Shown: positions 1 to 7,825 of the stretch, piece by piece
Numbering within the stretch: the first letter of the stretch is position 1
How the letters are laid out: each line of letters starts with the position of its first letter
Assembly: GCA_003979335.1 (NCBI GenBank)
Contig: RYWC01000011.1
Location: 5,331 to 14,792, forward strand
Direction: 5' to 3'
DNA: 9,462 bases
From: Clostridia bacterium
GTDB taxonomy: Bacteria; Bacillota_A; Clostridia; Christensenellales; Borkfalkiaceae
The notes under the pieces: generated by a model
The model's database searches: none
Told to the model about the DNA's origin: nothing
Seen by the model: the letters and a program-made list of their open reading frames with translations, nothing else
Made by a program: the position numbers and the translations under genes

Positions 1-1021
1 CCGTTAAACTTTGCACGGCGCCGCCGTAAAGTGTAACCGTATCTTCTATTCTTATTCCGAAATTTCCTTCGAAATATACGCCCGGTTCGTCGGAAAATAC
101 CATTCCGTTTTTCAGAACCTGCAAACTCTTGGGCGACAGCATCGGATATTCGTGAATATTAATTCCTATGCCGTGTCCGAGGGAATGGGTAAAATACTTG
201 TCCAAACCGAAGCCGCGCAGATAATCTCGAGCAAATGCGTCCGCTTCCCTTCCCGTTACTCCGTCGGTTATTTTTTCCTTTGCCGCCATATGCGCTTCCA
301 ACACACGCGAATATGCCTTTTTAAATTCCCCGTGCTTTTTATCGTCGCCGAAAAGAAAAGTTCTTGTGCAATCCGAACAGTAACCGCCGACTTTACAGCC
401 GTAATCAATCAAAATAATGTCGCCGAATTTCAGCTTGTCCTCACCCGTTTCGTGATGTGGGATGCTTGAATTTTTCCCGAAACCGACAATCGTAGAAAAG
501 CTTGTTCCGCTTGCGCCGTAACTGCGCATCAGATATTCAAGTTCCGCGGCGACTTCGTTTTCGCTCATACCCTCTTTAATACGGGGAAGAAGCGAAACAA
601 AAGCTTTGTCCGTAATTTCACAGGCTTTTTTAATAAAATCAAGTTCGTAAGACTGTTTTACGGACATTGCATCCGTGAAAGCTTTATTGCTGTCTACAAT
701 ATTCAAACCCATACTTTTAAGTTTTTCATATTGCGGATAAAGCGTTACGGAAAGCGGCACGGCAACCTCTTTATATCCCTTTAAAAGATTTTCAAGAGAG
801 CCTTCAAAATTTTTAACCTGAATGTCCGTTCCCTTTAAAGCGGCGGACGCCGCTTCAAGATAGCGCGTATCGGTGTAAAAAGCATTGCCCTTTTCATCGC
901 TTAAAACATAACCGAACGATGTTGAAATACCCGTCAGATACTGTCTTAAATCAGCCTGTTCAGTAAGAACGGCTTGCGCGCCGACCGCGTCAAAAATTTT
1001 TTTTGCGTTAGTTGTCTTCAT
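1..1021 (-). CDS. M24 family metallopeptidase, Xaa-Pro aminopeptidase/dipeptidase type (3' end cut by window edge)
   Basis: Likely cytosolic two-metal peptidase that removes an N-terminal residue ahead of proline, or splits Xaa-Pro dipeptides. I translated the frame by hand: 340 codons stay open to the window edge, against roughly 350-360 in the family, so only a short C-terminus is missing. Residues 1-120 form a creatinase-type N-domain. The pita-bread domain follows, with the full ligand set visible: IDYG (D206), SDCTRTF (D217), LGHGIG (H283), DEPGVY (E312) and IEDT (E326), plus helper histidines at H279 and H290. The start is fixed: an in-frame TAA at 1031-1033 leaves only three codons before the ATG at 1019-1021. 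No Shine-Dalgarno precedes it. A sigma-A-like promoter lies immediately upstream, so the gene is probably transcribed separately from the operon before it. The fold and active site are clear; aminopeptidase P versus prolidase cannot be settled by eye. Confidence 0.93.
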   Translation of the reverse strand, partial: MKTTNAKKIFDAVGAQAVLTEQADLRQYLTGISTSFGYVLSDEKGNAFYTDTRYLEAASAALKGTDIQVKNFEGSLENLLKGYKEVAVPLSVTLYPQYEKLKSMGLNIVDSNKAFTDAMSVKQSYELDFIKKACEITDKAFVSLLPRIKEGMSENEVAAELEYLMRSYGASGTSFSTIVGFGKNSSIPHHETGEDKLKFGDIILIDYGCKVGGYCSDCTRTFLFGDDKKHGEFKKAYSRVLEAHMAAKEKITDGVTGREADAFARDYLRGFGLDKYFTHSLGHGIGINIHEYPMLSPKSLQVLKNGMVFSDEPGVYFEGNFGIRIEDTVTLYGGAVQSLT

Positions 1022-1036
1022 AGCTTGGTTTTACTT

Positions 1037-1065
1037 ATTCTACCAAAATTTCAGTTATATGTCAA
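1037..1065 (-). promoter_or_regulatory. Sigma-A type promoter for the M24 peptidase gene
   Basis: On the minus strand a perfect TTGACA -35 box (1060-1065) is followed by exactly 17 bases and then TAGAAT (1037-1042), five of six matches to the -10 consensus. The bases just before the -10 are TGG, giving an extended -10 (TGn) as well. Transcription would start near 1030, leaving only about 9 untranslated bases before the ATG at 1021. The -35 box lies inside the last codons and stop of the preceding TIM-barrel gene. The elements are seen directly; activity is inferred. Confidence 0.75.
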
Positions 1066-1906
1066 GACTATCGTAAATAGCTTTCATTGTCAATGCGTCG
1101 TCAGCCTGTGTGCCAGCGCTTTCGCTTACTATATAAGGTTCCAGTTTCAACTCTTTAAGTGCAATGGCAAGCGGTTCAAATTCAGGTCCGTATACGCTGT
1201 CCTCAAATGTAAGATGCTTTATCTCACCCTTGCCGCCGTACATTATTTTTGAAAAATGGACGTGAAAATTTTTCACCCTGTCATAACCGAGTTCGCCTAT
1301 CATATATTCAAGGCGGCTTTTATAATCGTTTACGGTTTTTAAACTTCCCTGTTCCCTAGCGTTTATGTGACCGAAATCTATCGCAGGAATAAAGCAGTTG
1401 TCAATTTTACAGAAATCTATAACTTCTTCCAATGTGCCTATTTGCGCAAGTTTACCCATTGTTTCGGGGCAGAATTTCAGATTTTCATATCCGTTTAAAT
1501 AGATATAATCCCGTAAAATTTTAAGCCTTTCAGCCGTTCTTGAAACAGCCTCTTCACGGCTTGACTTACCCTGTGCGGCAGGATGAAAAACAATTCTTTC
1601 TCCGCCCATTAGCCTGACGAATTTTGCGCTTTGCAAAACGTAACCGTAAGATTTTTCAGCCGCTTCGTCTGCAGGGTTTGCAAAATTAATGAAATAGGGC
1701 GCATGAACGCTTATTTCTATATTCTGCTCTTCAAAGGCCGCGCGTATGCTTTCAGCCTTGCCCTCGGACATCATTACGCCTCTGCCGAACGAATACTCGA
1801 AACAGTTAAGCCCCAAATCCTTACAGAATTTTGCAGCTTGTTCTGTATGTTTGCCGCCCTCGGCATAAAATCTTTCGCAATTTCCGCTAGGTCCGAACTT
1901 AATCAC
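1055..1906 (-). CDS. Endonuclease IV-like TIM-barrel protein (AP endonuclease family 2)
   Basis: Protein of 283 residues matching the Nfo-type xylose-isomerase-like TIM barrel. Family members cut DNA at abasic sites using a three-metal cluster. Candidate ligands sit at almost the same numbers as in E. coli Nfo: H68 (SVHAP), H108 (VFHPA), E148 (CPETMG), D177 and H180 (IDFGH), H215 (FHVHFSK), H231 (IKHLTFED) and E262 (SESAGT). One Nfo ligand is not conserved: the Asp two residues before H231 is I229, with E228 beside it. The start is GTG at 1904-1906, overlapping the ribF stop by 8 bp. AGGA lies 11 bases upstream within the ribF C-terminal codons, and the N-terminus MIKFGPSGN fits the family. 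The overlap implies coupled translation with ribF. It may be a genuine AP endonuclease or a divergent TIM-barrel subfamily with another substrate, so I give no symbol. Confidence 0.8.
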   Translation of the reverse strand: MIKFGPSGNCERFYAEGGKHTEQAAKFCKDLGLNCFEYSFGRGVMMSEGKAESIRAAFEEQNIEISVHAPYFINFANPADEAAEKSYGYVLQSAKFVRLMGGERIVFHPAAQGKSSREEAVSRTAERLKILRDYIYLNGYENLKFCPETMGKLAQIGTLEEVIDFCKIDNCFIPAIDFGHINAREQGSLKTVNDYKSRLEYMIGELGYDRVKNFHVHFSKIMYGGKGEIKHLTFEDSVYGPEFEPLAIALKELKLEPYIVSESAGTQADDALTMKAIYDSLDI

Positions 1907-3161
1907 TTACTGTCTCTTCCTCGCTTTCGGATTCAACAGTCTTCGTATCTTCTTCATGATTTAATTGTTCGGAAGTTTCGATTATAATTTCTTCCGTCTT
2001 TTCCTGTAAAATTTCTTCAACAGACTCTTCAGCCGCAGTTTCGCTCAATTCCGCTTCAAACTCTTCTTCCTGTTCCGTAGCAGGCTCTTGATTATCAACA
2101 GTCTGATTTACAGTTTCTTCGATTTGTTCTTCTTCGGCGGCTTTTTCTTCTGTGACTTCCGTCGCCGCTGTTTCAAGGGGTTCTTCCGTATGCGCTTCTG
2201 CGACACTATCCCCCTCTGTTTCCGCTACGCATTCAGAACTTTCGTCGCAAGCTTCCGCCGCAGCGGCTTCTTCCTTTGCCGTAAGCAAATCTTTTGCAAG
2301 CTGTGCGCTGAGTTCCTCCGCACTTTCAAATTTCTGAATATCTCTTATATATCCTATAAATTCGACAGTAACGGTTTCGTCGTAGAGCATACCTTCAAAT
2401 CCGTCAAGATATACTTCAAGCAAATCGCTGTCTTCACCGAAAGTCGGACGCGCGCCATAGTTGGCAATACCGAAATAGTCGTTTCCTCTTATCGAGCATT
2501 TTATCGTATAAACGCCCTTTTTGACTTCGACTTTCTCTTCTGGATATTTTATATTCAATGTGGGATAGCCTAAAACTTTCTCGCCCCTGTCCGCGCCATG
2601 AATAACTACGCCGCTGACAGAATAATTTCTGCCGAGAAGCTCGTTGGCTTTTTTTATTTCACCGTCTGAAAGCAAGGTTTTTATAGTTGTTGCGCTAATC
2701 TTTTCGCCATCGGAAAGCACGTCTTTGACAGACATATACCAAACTCCGTTTTCTTCGTCCTCGGCAAAAGATTTCAAAGTGGAAGACTTGCCTTTCGCGC
2801 CCTGCCCGAAACGGAAATCTTTTCCGCTCATATAAGCTTTGACGTTAAGGTGCTCTTCCAGAATGTCAAGAAATTCAAGCGGCTTAATCTGTTTGAACTC
2901 ATCGTTATAGTCGATTTTTAACACGAATTTTACATTAAAATTTTCGACCAAAGCCAATTTTTCGTCAAAAGAATAAAGCTGTTTACCCTCTTTGCCGTTC
3001 TCGAACATCATTACGCCCAAATCAAGACCGTTTATTTTGGCTTGAAGTCTGGCTTTTTTTAGAAGCTCGGAATGTCCTGAGTGTAATCCGTCAAAACAAC
3101 CTAACACCACAAGGCAAGGGAAGTCGTACTCTCCCTCCCCGAATTTGACGATTTCTAACAT
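1899..3161 (-). CDS. ribF: Bifunctional riboflavin kinase / FAD synthetase with long acidic C-terminal tail
   Basis: Converts riboflavin to FMN and FMN to FAD in the cytosol. The N-terminal nucleotidyltransferase domain (about 1-175) has GCFDGLHSGH at 21-30 (the HxxH-type nucleotide site), GKDFRFGQGAKG at 113-124 and ISATTI at 155-160, where ISST is more usual. The riboflavin kinase domain (about 178-292) has GYPTLN at 198-203 (commonly PTAN), GIANYGARPTFG and LEVYL with the likely catalytic E249. Family proteins usually end near residue 305-320; this one runs to 420 through a glutamate-rich tail, annotated separately. The ATG at 3159-3161 overlaps the truB stop by 7 bp, with GAGG 8 bases upstream at 3170-3173. 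The 3' end overlaps the TIM-barrel gene. The enzyme identity is firm; the role of the tail is unknown. Confidence 0.96.
   Translation of the reverse strand: MLEIVKFGEGEYDFPCLVVLGCFDGLHSGHSELLKKARLQAKINGLDLGVMMFENGKEGKQLYSFDEKLALVENFNVKFVLKIDYNDEFKQIKPLEFLDILEEHLNVKAYMSGKDFRFGQGAKGKSSTLKSFAEDEENGVWYMSVKDVLSDGEKISATTIKTLLSDGEIKKANELLGRNYSVSGVVIHGADRGEKVLGYPTLNIKYPEEKVEVKKGVYTIKCSIRGNDYFGIANYGARPTFGEDSDLLEVYLDGFEGMLYDETVTVEFIGYIRDIQKFESAEELSAQLAKDLLTAKEEAAAAEACDESSECVAETEGDSVAEAHTEEPLETAATEVTEEKAAEEEQIEETVNQTVDNQEPATEQEEEFEAELSETAAEESVEEILQEKTEEIIIETSEQLNHEEDTKTVESESEEETVSD
1902..2273 (-). other. Low-complexity acidic tail of RibF (residues 297-420)
   Basis: By hand count this 124-residue segment has about 43 Glu and 5 Asp, against 3 Lys, no Arg and a single Phe. 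The rest is mostly Ala, Thr, Ser, Val and Gln. It begins just after the conserved end of the riboflavin kinase domain and runs in frame to the stop. It resembles an intrinsically disordered acidic region and has no recognisable domain. The frame is continuous, so this is a real extension of the reading frame rather than a frameshift into a neighbour. Confidence 0.85.
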
Positions 3162-4000
3162 AATTTTTTCCTCACTTTCAATAAAGTTAGTTTTACTTCG
3201 GCAATACCGTAAAAAACTCCGTCTTTATATATTTTATATAAACCGTCGGGCTTTTCGCAATTTACCGCCAAACCGTTAAAAAGTTTAAATTCCTGTTCCT
3301 TATCAGGAATAATACTTTCAAACGGTAATAAAGTTTCGGTTGGTATAATGTACTTTTCAAAATTTTCCGCAGTTAGTTCTTTTGTGCTTACGGAATTCTC
3401 AATTTCAAAAGGTCCGCTTTGTGTACGGACAAGCGCGCTCATAATTGCGCAAGTGCCCAACTTTTCAGCTATATCTCTTGCAAGCGAACGGATATACGTT
3501 CCGCCACCGCATTCTATTTCGAAATCGAAACAACCGTATTGACTGTTTTTAAAAACTTTTACGGAATATATTTCAACGGTTTTAGCTTTTAATTCAAATT
3601 CTACGCCTGCACGGGCAAGTTCGTAACCTCGCCTGCCGTCAACGTTCTTTGCGCTGTATTTTGGCGGAACCTGAGAAATTTTACCTACAAACTGCGGAAG
3701 AACTTTTTCGATTTCTTCCAACAACGGTATTCGTCCTGCGCTATACTTTACATTGCCCGTAGTATCCAATGTATCGCTATCGGAACCGAAAAGAAAGGTT
3801 GCGCGATACTTTTTCTTTTTATTAAGAAAAAAATCGAAAAGCCTTGCCGCATTCCCGATAGCTATCGGCAATACTCCCGACGCCATCGGGTCAAGCGTTC
3901 CCATATGTCCGCACGGCGTGCTTGAAAGCCGTTTGATTACAGCAACTTCTTTTGCCGAGCTCGCGCCCGAAGTTTTATTTACGTTGATGAAACCTGTCAT
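3155..4000 (-). CDS. truB: tRNA pseudouridine(55) synthase
   Basis: Isomerises uridine 55 in the T-arm of most tRNAs to pseudouridine. The 281-residue protein has the TruB signatures in order: an N-terminal NKTSGASS segment (usually KPxGxTS), GHMGTLDPMASG at 31-42 with the catalytic D37, KKYRA with Y65, a SDTLDTTG segment, VPPKYSAKNVDGRRGYELAR, and GGGTYIRSLARDI followed by LVRTQSGPF. A short PUA-like C-terminal part (about 235-281) completes it. The ATG at 3998-4000 overlaps the nrnA stop as ATGA (4 bp) and no strong Shine-Dalgarno precedes it, so translation probably depends on ribosomes finishing nrnA. The 3' end overlaps ribF by 7 bp. Length and motifs are normal for Bacillota TruB. Confidence 0.97.
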   Translation of the reverse strand: MTGFINVNKTSGASSAKEVAVIKRLSSTPCGHMGTLDPMASGVLPIAIGNAARLFDFFLNKKKKYRATFLFGSDSDTLDTTGNVKYSAGRIPLLEEIEKVLPQFVGKISQVPPKYSAKNVDGRRGYELARAGVEFELKAKTVEIYSVKVFKNSQYGCFDFEIECGGGTYIRSLARDIAEKLGTCAIMSALVRTQSGPFEIENSVSTKELTAENFEKYIIPTETLLPFESIIPDKEQEFKLFNGLAVNCEKPDGLYKIYKDGVFYGIAEVKLTLLKVRKKLC

Positions 4001-4956
4001 AAAGCAAGACTTACCGCATAAGTCAGTTTTTCTATAACTTCTTCAAGCAAACCGCCTAAAAGACAACCGCTTGCAAGTATATGTCCGCCGCCGCCGAAGC
4101 CAAGCGCAATTTCGTTTACATTTACTTTGCCTTTGCTTCGTAAGGATATTTTATATACGTTTTGTTTATATTCCATAAGCGACGCGGCAACTTCCACGCC
4201 GTCGACAGTCAAAGGGAAATCAACAAACCCCTCAGTCACTCCGCTGTCTCCGCCGAGTTTAGATACTTCGTCGTTAGGAATTACGATAAGCGCAAACCTG
4301 TCGCCCAGTTCAAAGCGCATTTTGCTCATTACTCTGCCGTACATAAGTGCCCTTTGCTTTGACTGCCTGCCGAACATATTATAACATATGCTGTTTATGT
4401 CCGCGCCCTTACCCCTTAAAAAAGCGGCTAAGGTATAAGTTCTTTCGCTTACATCTATGTGAGTGAAATTTCCGCTGTCTGTAATAAGCCCCAACATCAA
4501 AAGGTCGGCAATTTCTTCGGTAACTTCCCAGCCTGCCTTTTGAAAAATAAGCGTAACCAATTCACAACTTGCGGGGCATACTTCTACATAATTGAATTTA
4601 GCGTAACCGTCGTTAGAAATATGGTGGTCTATATTAATAGTAGCGCCGTTGAATTTTGCATACTTCTTAGCAAAACTGCCTAAACGGTTTATATCCGCGC
4701 AATCTACGCTGATAAACGTATCGAACGGCTCGTCCGGAAGCTGCGGCACAACCTCTTTCATTACGGGCAGAAAAGAAAACTTTTCAGGAGGCGCGTCGTC
4801 GCAACACATATAAACTTTTTTACCAGCGTTTTTCAGCGCGAGGTATAGGGCAAGTCCGCTCCCGAGGGCGTCGCCGTCAGGTCGGGCATGGCAGAATACC
4901 GCCGCGCACTTCGCGCCGTTAAGTTTATATATAATTTCTTCAATGGAGTTATTCAT
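3997..4956 (-). CDS. nrnA: DHH/DHHA1 phosphoesterase, NrnA-type oligoribonuclease / pAp phosphatase
   Basis: NrnA proteins degrade very short oligoribonucleotides and remove the 3' phosphate from pAp, a by-product of sulfur and carrier-protein metabolism. The 319-residue protein has the DHH motifs: CHARPDGDALGS (H23, D27, D29), SVDCAD (D85), NIDHHISND (D110, H111, H112) and LITDSGNF (D160). The C-terminal DHHA1 substrate-binding domain ends in the glycine loop GFGGGGHILASG at 287-297. Length and lack of extra domains fit NrnA rather than the longer RecJ exonuclease. The ATG at 4954-4956 overlaps the rbfA stop by 8 bp and has only a weak GGA upstream. Position between rbfA and truB is common in Bacillota. 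The family is certain; the exact substrate preference is inferred. Confidence 0.93.
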   Translation of the reverse strand: MNNSIEEIIYKLNGAKCAAVFCHARPDGDALGSGLALYLALKNAGKKVYMCCDDAPPEKFSFLPVMKEVVPQLPDEPFDTFISVDCADINRLGSFAKKYAKFNGATINIDHHISNDGYAKFNYVEVCPASCELVTLIFQKAGWEVTEEIADLLMLGLITDSGNFTHIDVSERTYTLAAFLRGKGADINSICYNMFGRQSKQRALMYGRVMSKMRFELGDRFALIVIPNDEVSKLGGDSGVTEGFVDFPLTVDGVEVAASLMEYKQNVYKISLRSKGKVNVNEIALGFGGGGHILASGCLLGGLLEEVIEKLTYAVSLAL

Positions 4957-5311
4957 CTTTTTTTCCGAGGTCGAACAGAATTTTGTCTATTTTTTCACCG
5001 TATTCCATACTGCCGTCTTTTAATACGCGCAATTCGGGCACTGTTCTCAAACGCATAACTTTTGCAAGTTCCCTGCGAATAAAACCTGCGTTTTCTTTTA
5101 TGACGGAAAAACTTTCTTCCGCCCTGTCTTTATCCGTATCATACACGCTAATATAGACTTTTGCACTCTTCAAATCGGGCGCAACATCCACCTCCGTCAC
5201 AGAAATAATGGCGGAAAGACGGGGATAATCGCTTCTTAACTTCGTTGAAATAACGGATGCTATCTCTTTTTGAAATTCGCCCGAAAGACGCTCACCTCTG
5301 ATTCCTTTCAT
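4949..5311 (-). CDS. rbfA: 30S ribosome-binding factor A
   Basis: RbfA is a small KH-fold protein that binds the immature 30S subunit and helps finish the 5' end of 16S rRNA. The 120-residue length is typical. Recognisable pieces are the N-terminal helix with RGERLSGEFQKEIASVIS, the ISVTEVDVAPDLKSAKVYISV strand region shared by the family (from about residue 36), the AGFIRREL kink-helix near 75-82, and LRTVPELRVLKDGSMEYGEKI toward the end. It follows infB after a single intervening base. AGG at 5317-5319 overlaps the infB stop codon and lies 5 bases before the ATG, which suggests coupled translation. The 3' end overlaps nrnA by 8 bp. Confidence 0.95.
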   Translation of the reverse strand: MKGIRGERLSGEFQKEIASVISTKLRSDYPRLSAIISVTEVDVAPDLKSAKVYISVYDTDKDRAEESFSVIKENAGFIRRELAKVMRLRTVPELRVLKDGSMEYGEKIDKILFDLGKKDE

Positions 5312-5312
5312 T

Positions 5313-7823
5313 TTAACCTGCTTTTACCTCTTCAATAAGGTAACATTCTATTATATCGCCGATTTTGATATCCGAGAAACCGTCGATTGAGCAACCGCAT
5401 TCGAAACCTGCCGCTACTTCTTTTACGTCGTCTTTAAAGCGTTTAAGCTGTTTTACGCCGCCTTCTACGATAAGAATATCGTCCCTGTAAATTCTGAGCT
5501 TTCCGCCCCTGACGATTTTTCCGTCAAGCACATAACAGCCGGCTATGTTGCCTGCGCCCGTGATTTTGAAAGTCTGACGGACTTCGCACTTGCCGAGTAA
5601 AATTTCCTGATATTTGGGCGCGCGCAAACCCTTAAGCGCAAGCTCCATATCGTCGAGAAGTTCGTAAATAATTCTGTATGACCTTACGTCTACTTTGCTT
5701 CTTTCCGCAAGAATTTTAGCTTTTGCATCCGGACGGACGTTAAAGCAGAGAATTATCGCGTTGGAGCTTTCAGCTAACATTACGTCGCTTTCGGTAACCG
5801 CGCCTGCCGCGCTGTGAATAACTTTAACCTGTACTTCTTCGTTGGTAAGTTTTACAACAGATTGCTTAACGGCTTCAACCGAACCCTGTACGTCACCCTT
5901 TATTATGAGGTTAAGATTTTTAAGCTGTGCGTCGGGCAGACTGCCGAATGCCTCGTTTATATCGGTTTTTATTCTCGATTTTGTTTTCTCTATGCTTATT
6001 TTGTCCTTTCTTTCGCTCAGAACCTGCTTCATAAGCGCCTGTGATACTGCGTTTATCGTATCGCCGGAATTGGGAACGTCTTCAAGTCCAAGAACGTTAA
6101 CCGCCACCGAAGGACCGGCCTGTTTTACGTTTTTACCGTTATCGTCAATCATTGCGCGGACTTTACCTGTAACCAAGCCGCAGATAACGTTATCGCCTGT
6201 ATGCAAAGTGCCGTTCTGCACAAGAATAGTCGCAACAGGACCCATACCTTTATCCAAACGCGCTTCAATAACAATGCCTCTTGCTTCTTTCTCAGGGTTT
6301 GCAAGAAGTTCTTTCGTTTCGGCAAGGAGAATAAGACTTTCCAAAAGATTATCTATGCCGTCGCCTGTTTTACAGGAGATAGGACAAACTATAGTCTTTC
6401 CGCCGTATTCCTCAGGGAAGATTTCATAGCGCATAAGTTCTTGCTTGATTTTATCGGGATTTGCGCCGGTTTTATCCATTTTGTTGATTGCTACTATAAT
6501 TTCAACGCCTGCCGCTTTTGCGTGATTGATAGCTTCTACCGTCTGGGGCATTATTCCGTCGTCGGCTGCAACCACCAAAATTACGATATCCGTAACCTGT
6601 GCGCCCCTTGCGCGCATCGCCGTAAACGCTTCGTGTCCGGGGGTGTCGATAAACGTTATTCCCTTACCGCCTACTTTAACGGTATATGCACCGATGTGCT
6701 GGGTTATTCCGCCGGCTTCGCCTGCTGTTACCTTTGTCTTCCTTATATAATCCAAAAGAGAAGTTTTACCGTGGTCAACGTGACCCATAACCGTTACGAC
6801 AGGCGCACGGGGAACAAGCTGTTCAATCTCTTCTACCGTATCCGCCTGCTGTTCGAAAAGCACTTCCTCAGCTGTCTTTTCGGGCTTGTATTCAAGTTCT
6901 ACGCCGAAATCCGCGGCAATTAGCGCCGCAGTATCGTAATCGATTGAATCGTTTACCGTTGACATAACGCCCTCATTGAAAAGGCGTTTTACTATAACGC
7001 TCGCCGTTATACCGATTTTTTCAGAGAGAGTTTTAATAGGAATTTCGTCCGTCGTAACAACCGCGCGTTCGATTTTTATTGTGGGCGCCGCTTTGTGCTT
7101 ATCCTTTTTAACTCTTAACTTCCTGTAACCGCTCTTGTTTTCGTCAAAATCCTCAATACCGGGGCCCTGTTGTTTTACAAGCGCGCGTTTGGAAAGAGTA
7201 CGTTTATCTTTTTCAACGTAAGTCTTGTCAAAACTCTGTTTCTTTTTATCGGGTCCGAAATTTTTGGGTTTTGCAGACTGAACTGCAGCCGCCGCAGGTG
7301 CGTGCGTACTGAAACGCGGACCGCCCTGTCCCATAGGACGCGGTTGCTGACCGTAAGGCGCAGGTCTGGCGCCGTCCCTTTGAGGACGGTTGTCACGATT
7401 TATAAATGTTTTATTTTCGTTTCTCTGAGGTCTCGCCGCAAAGTTGTTATACTGCGCCGGCCTTGCCTGCTGTACAGGTCTTGCCTGCGGCTGAACAACG
7501 GGCTTTTCTGTGCGTTCGGGTTTTGCAGGCTTTTCTTCTTCCTTTTGCACCGCTTTTTCTTCCGCCGCTTTCTTTGCCTCTTCCGCCTGTCTTTCAAGGG
7601 CGGCTTTTTCTTCACGCGCCCTGAGTTCTTCGGCAGCTTTAAGTGCGGCCGCTTGCTCTTCTTCAAGCTTTTTCTGCTTGATAGCCGCCTCCATATCGTT
7701 CAGCTTTTTAAGAATATCGGAAGCCGATTTTTCCGCACCCGAAACTTTTTTGGAAAGTTCGGCTACGGCTCCCCCCGATATAAGCTTACTTATATTTTCA
7801 ATATTCTCGTATTTTTTTGCCAT
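5313..7823 (-). CDS. infB: Translation initiation factor IF-2
   Basis: IF2 is the GTPase that places formylmethionyl-tRNA on the 30S subunit and promotes subunit joining. I start it at the ATG at 7821-7823, giving 836 residues that begin [12 protein letters not shown]. The frame is open further upstream, but only inside ylxQ. GGAGG lies at 7836-7840, a rather long 12 bases away. Residues 1-107 are Lys/Glu/Ala-rich and helical-looking; about 108-200 are rich in Gln, Arg, Pro and Asn and probably disordered. An IF2_N domain spans about 261-312. The G domain has GHVDHGKTS (347-355), [10 protein letters not shown] (371-380), DTPGH (393-397), NKMD (447-450) and SCKTGDG (from 483). Domains II-IV follow, ending in the tRNA-binding barrel. 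The usual short first N-terminal subdomain is not evident. It lies two bases after the ylxQ stop and one base before rbfA. Confidence 0.97.
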   Translation of the reverse strand: MAKKYENIENISKLISGGAVAELSKKVSGAEKSASDILKKLNDMEAAIKQKKLEEEQAAALKAAEELRAREEKAALERQAEEAKKAAEEKAVQKEEEKPAKPERTEKPVVQPQARPVQQARPAQYNNFAARPQRNENKTFINRDNRPQRDGARPAPYGQQPRPMGQGGPRFSTHAPAAAAVQSAKPKNFGPDKKKQSFDKTYVEKDKRTLSKRALVKQQGPGIEDFDENKSGYRKLRVKKDKHKAAPTIKIERAVVTTDEIPIKTLSEKIGITASVIVKRLFNEGVMSTVNDSIDYDTAALIAADFGVELEYKPEKTAEEVLFEQQADTVEEIEQLVPRAPVVTVMGHVDHGKTSLLDYIRKTKVTAGEAGGITQHIGAYTVKVGGKGITFIDTPGHEAFTAMRARGAQVTDIVILVVAADDGIMPQTVEAINHAKAAGVEIIVAINKMDKTGANPDKIKQELMRYEIFPEEYGGKTIVCPISCKTGDGIDNLLESLILLAETKELLANPEKEARGIVIEARLDKGMGPVATILVQNGTLHTGDNVICGLVTGKVRAMIDDNGKNVKQAGPSVAVNVLGLEDVPNSGDTINAVSQALMKQVLSERKDKISIEKTKSRIKTDINEAFGSLPDAQLKNLNLIIKGDVQGSVEAVKQSVVKLTNEEVQVKVIHSAAGAVTESDVMLAESSNAIILCFNVRPDAKAKILAERSKVDVRSYRIIYELLDDMELALKGLRAPKYQEILLGKCEVRQTFKITGAGNIAGCYVLDGKIVRGGKLRIYRDDILIVEGGVKQLKRFKDDVKEVAAGFECGCSIDGFSDIKIGDIIECYLIEEVKAG

Positions 7824-7825
7824 AA

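Noticed and set aside
11..469. Plus-strand open frame at the left edge
   Set aside because: The minus strand here encodes the catalytic half of the M24 peptidase with all metal ligands, so this frame is its shadow.
1022..1054. Possible terminator between the TIM-barrel gene and the M24 gene
   Set aside because: The 33 bases show no GC-rich hairpin followed by a T-run; the space is occupied by the promoter.
1065..1093. A second TTGACA 28 bp upstream of the M24 promoter
   Set aside because: At 17-base spacing its -10 would be TAGTCT, only three of six matches, and it lies within coding sequence; probably chance.
1376..1403. TTGACA followed 18 bases later by TAGATT in the TIM-barrel gene
   Set aside because: It lies within codons for the conserved IDFGH region and has non-optimal spacing; likely coincidental.
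4378..4386. TGTTATAAT extended -10 on the minus strand inside nrnA
   Set aside because: No -35 box at 16-18 bases, and the bases are accounted for by conserved-looking codons; a weak internal promoter cannot be excluded but is not supported.
5842..6923. Two overlapping plus-strand open frames antisense to infB
   Set aside because: They are mirror images of the conserved G domain and domain II of IF2. Their translations have no family features and the composition of antisense coding DNA.
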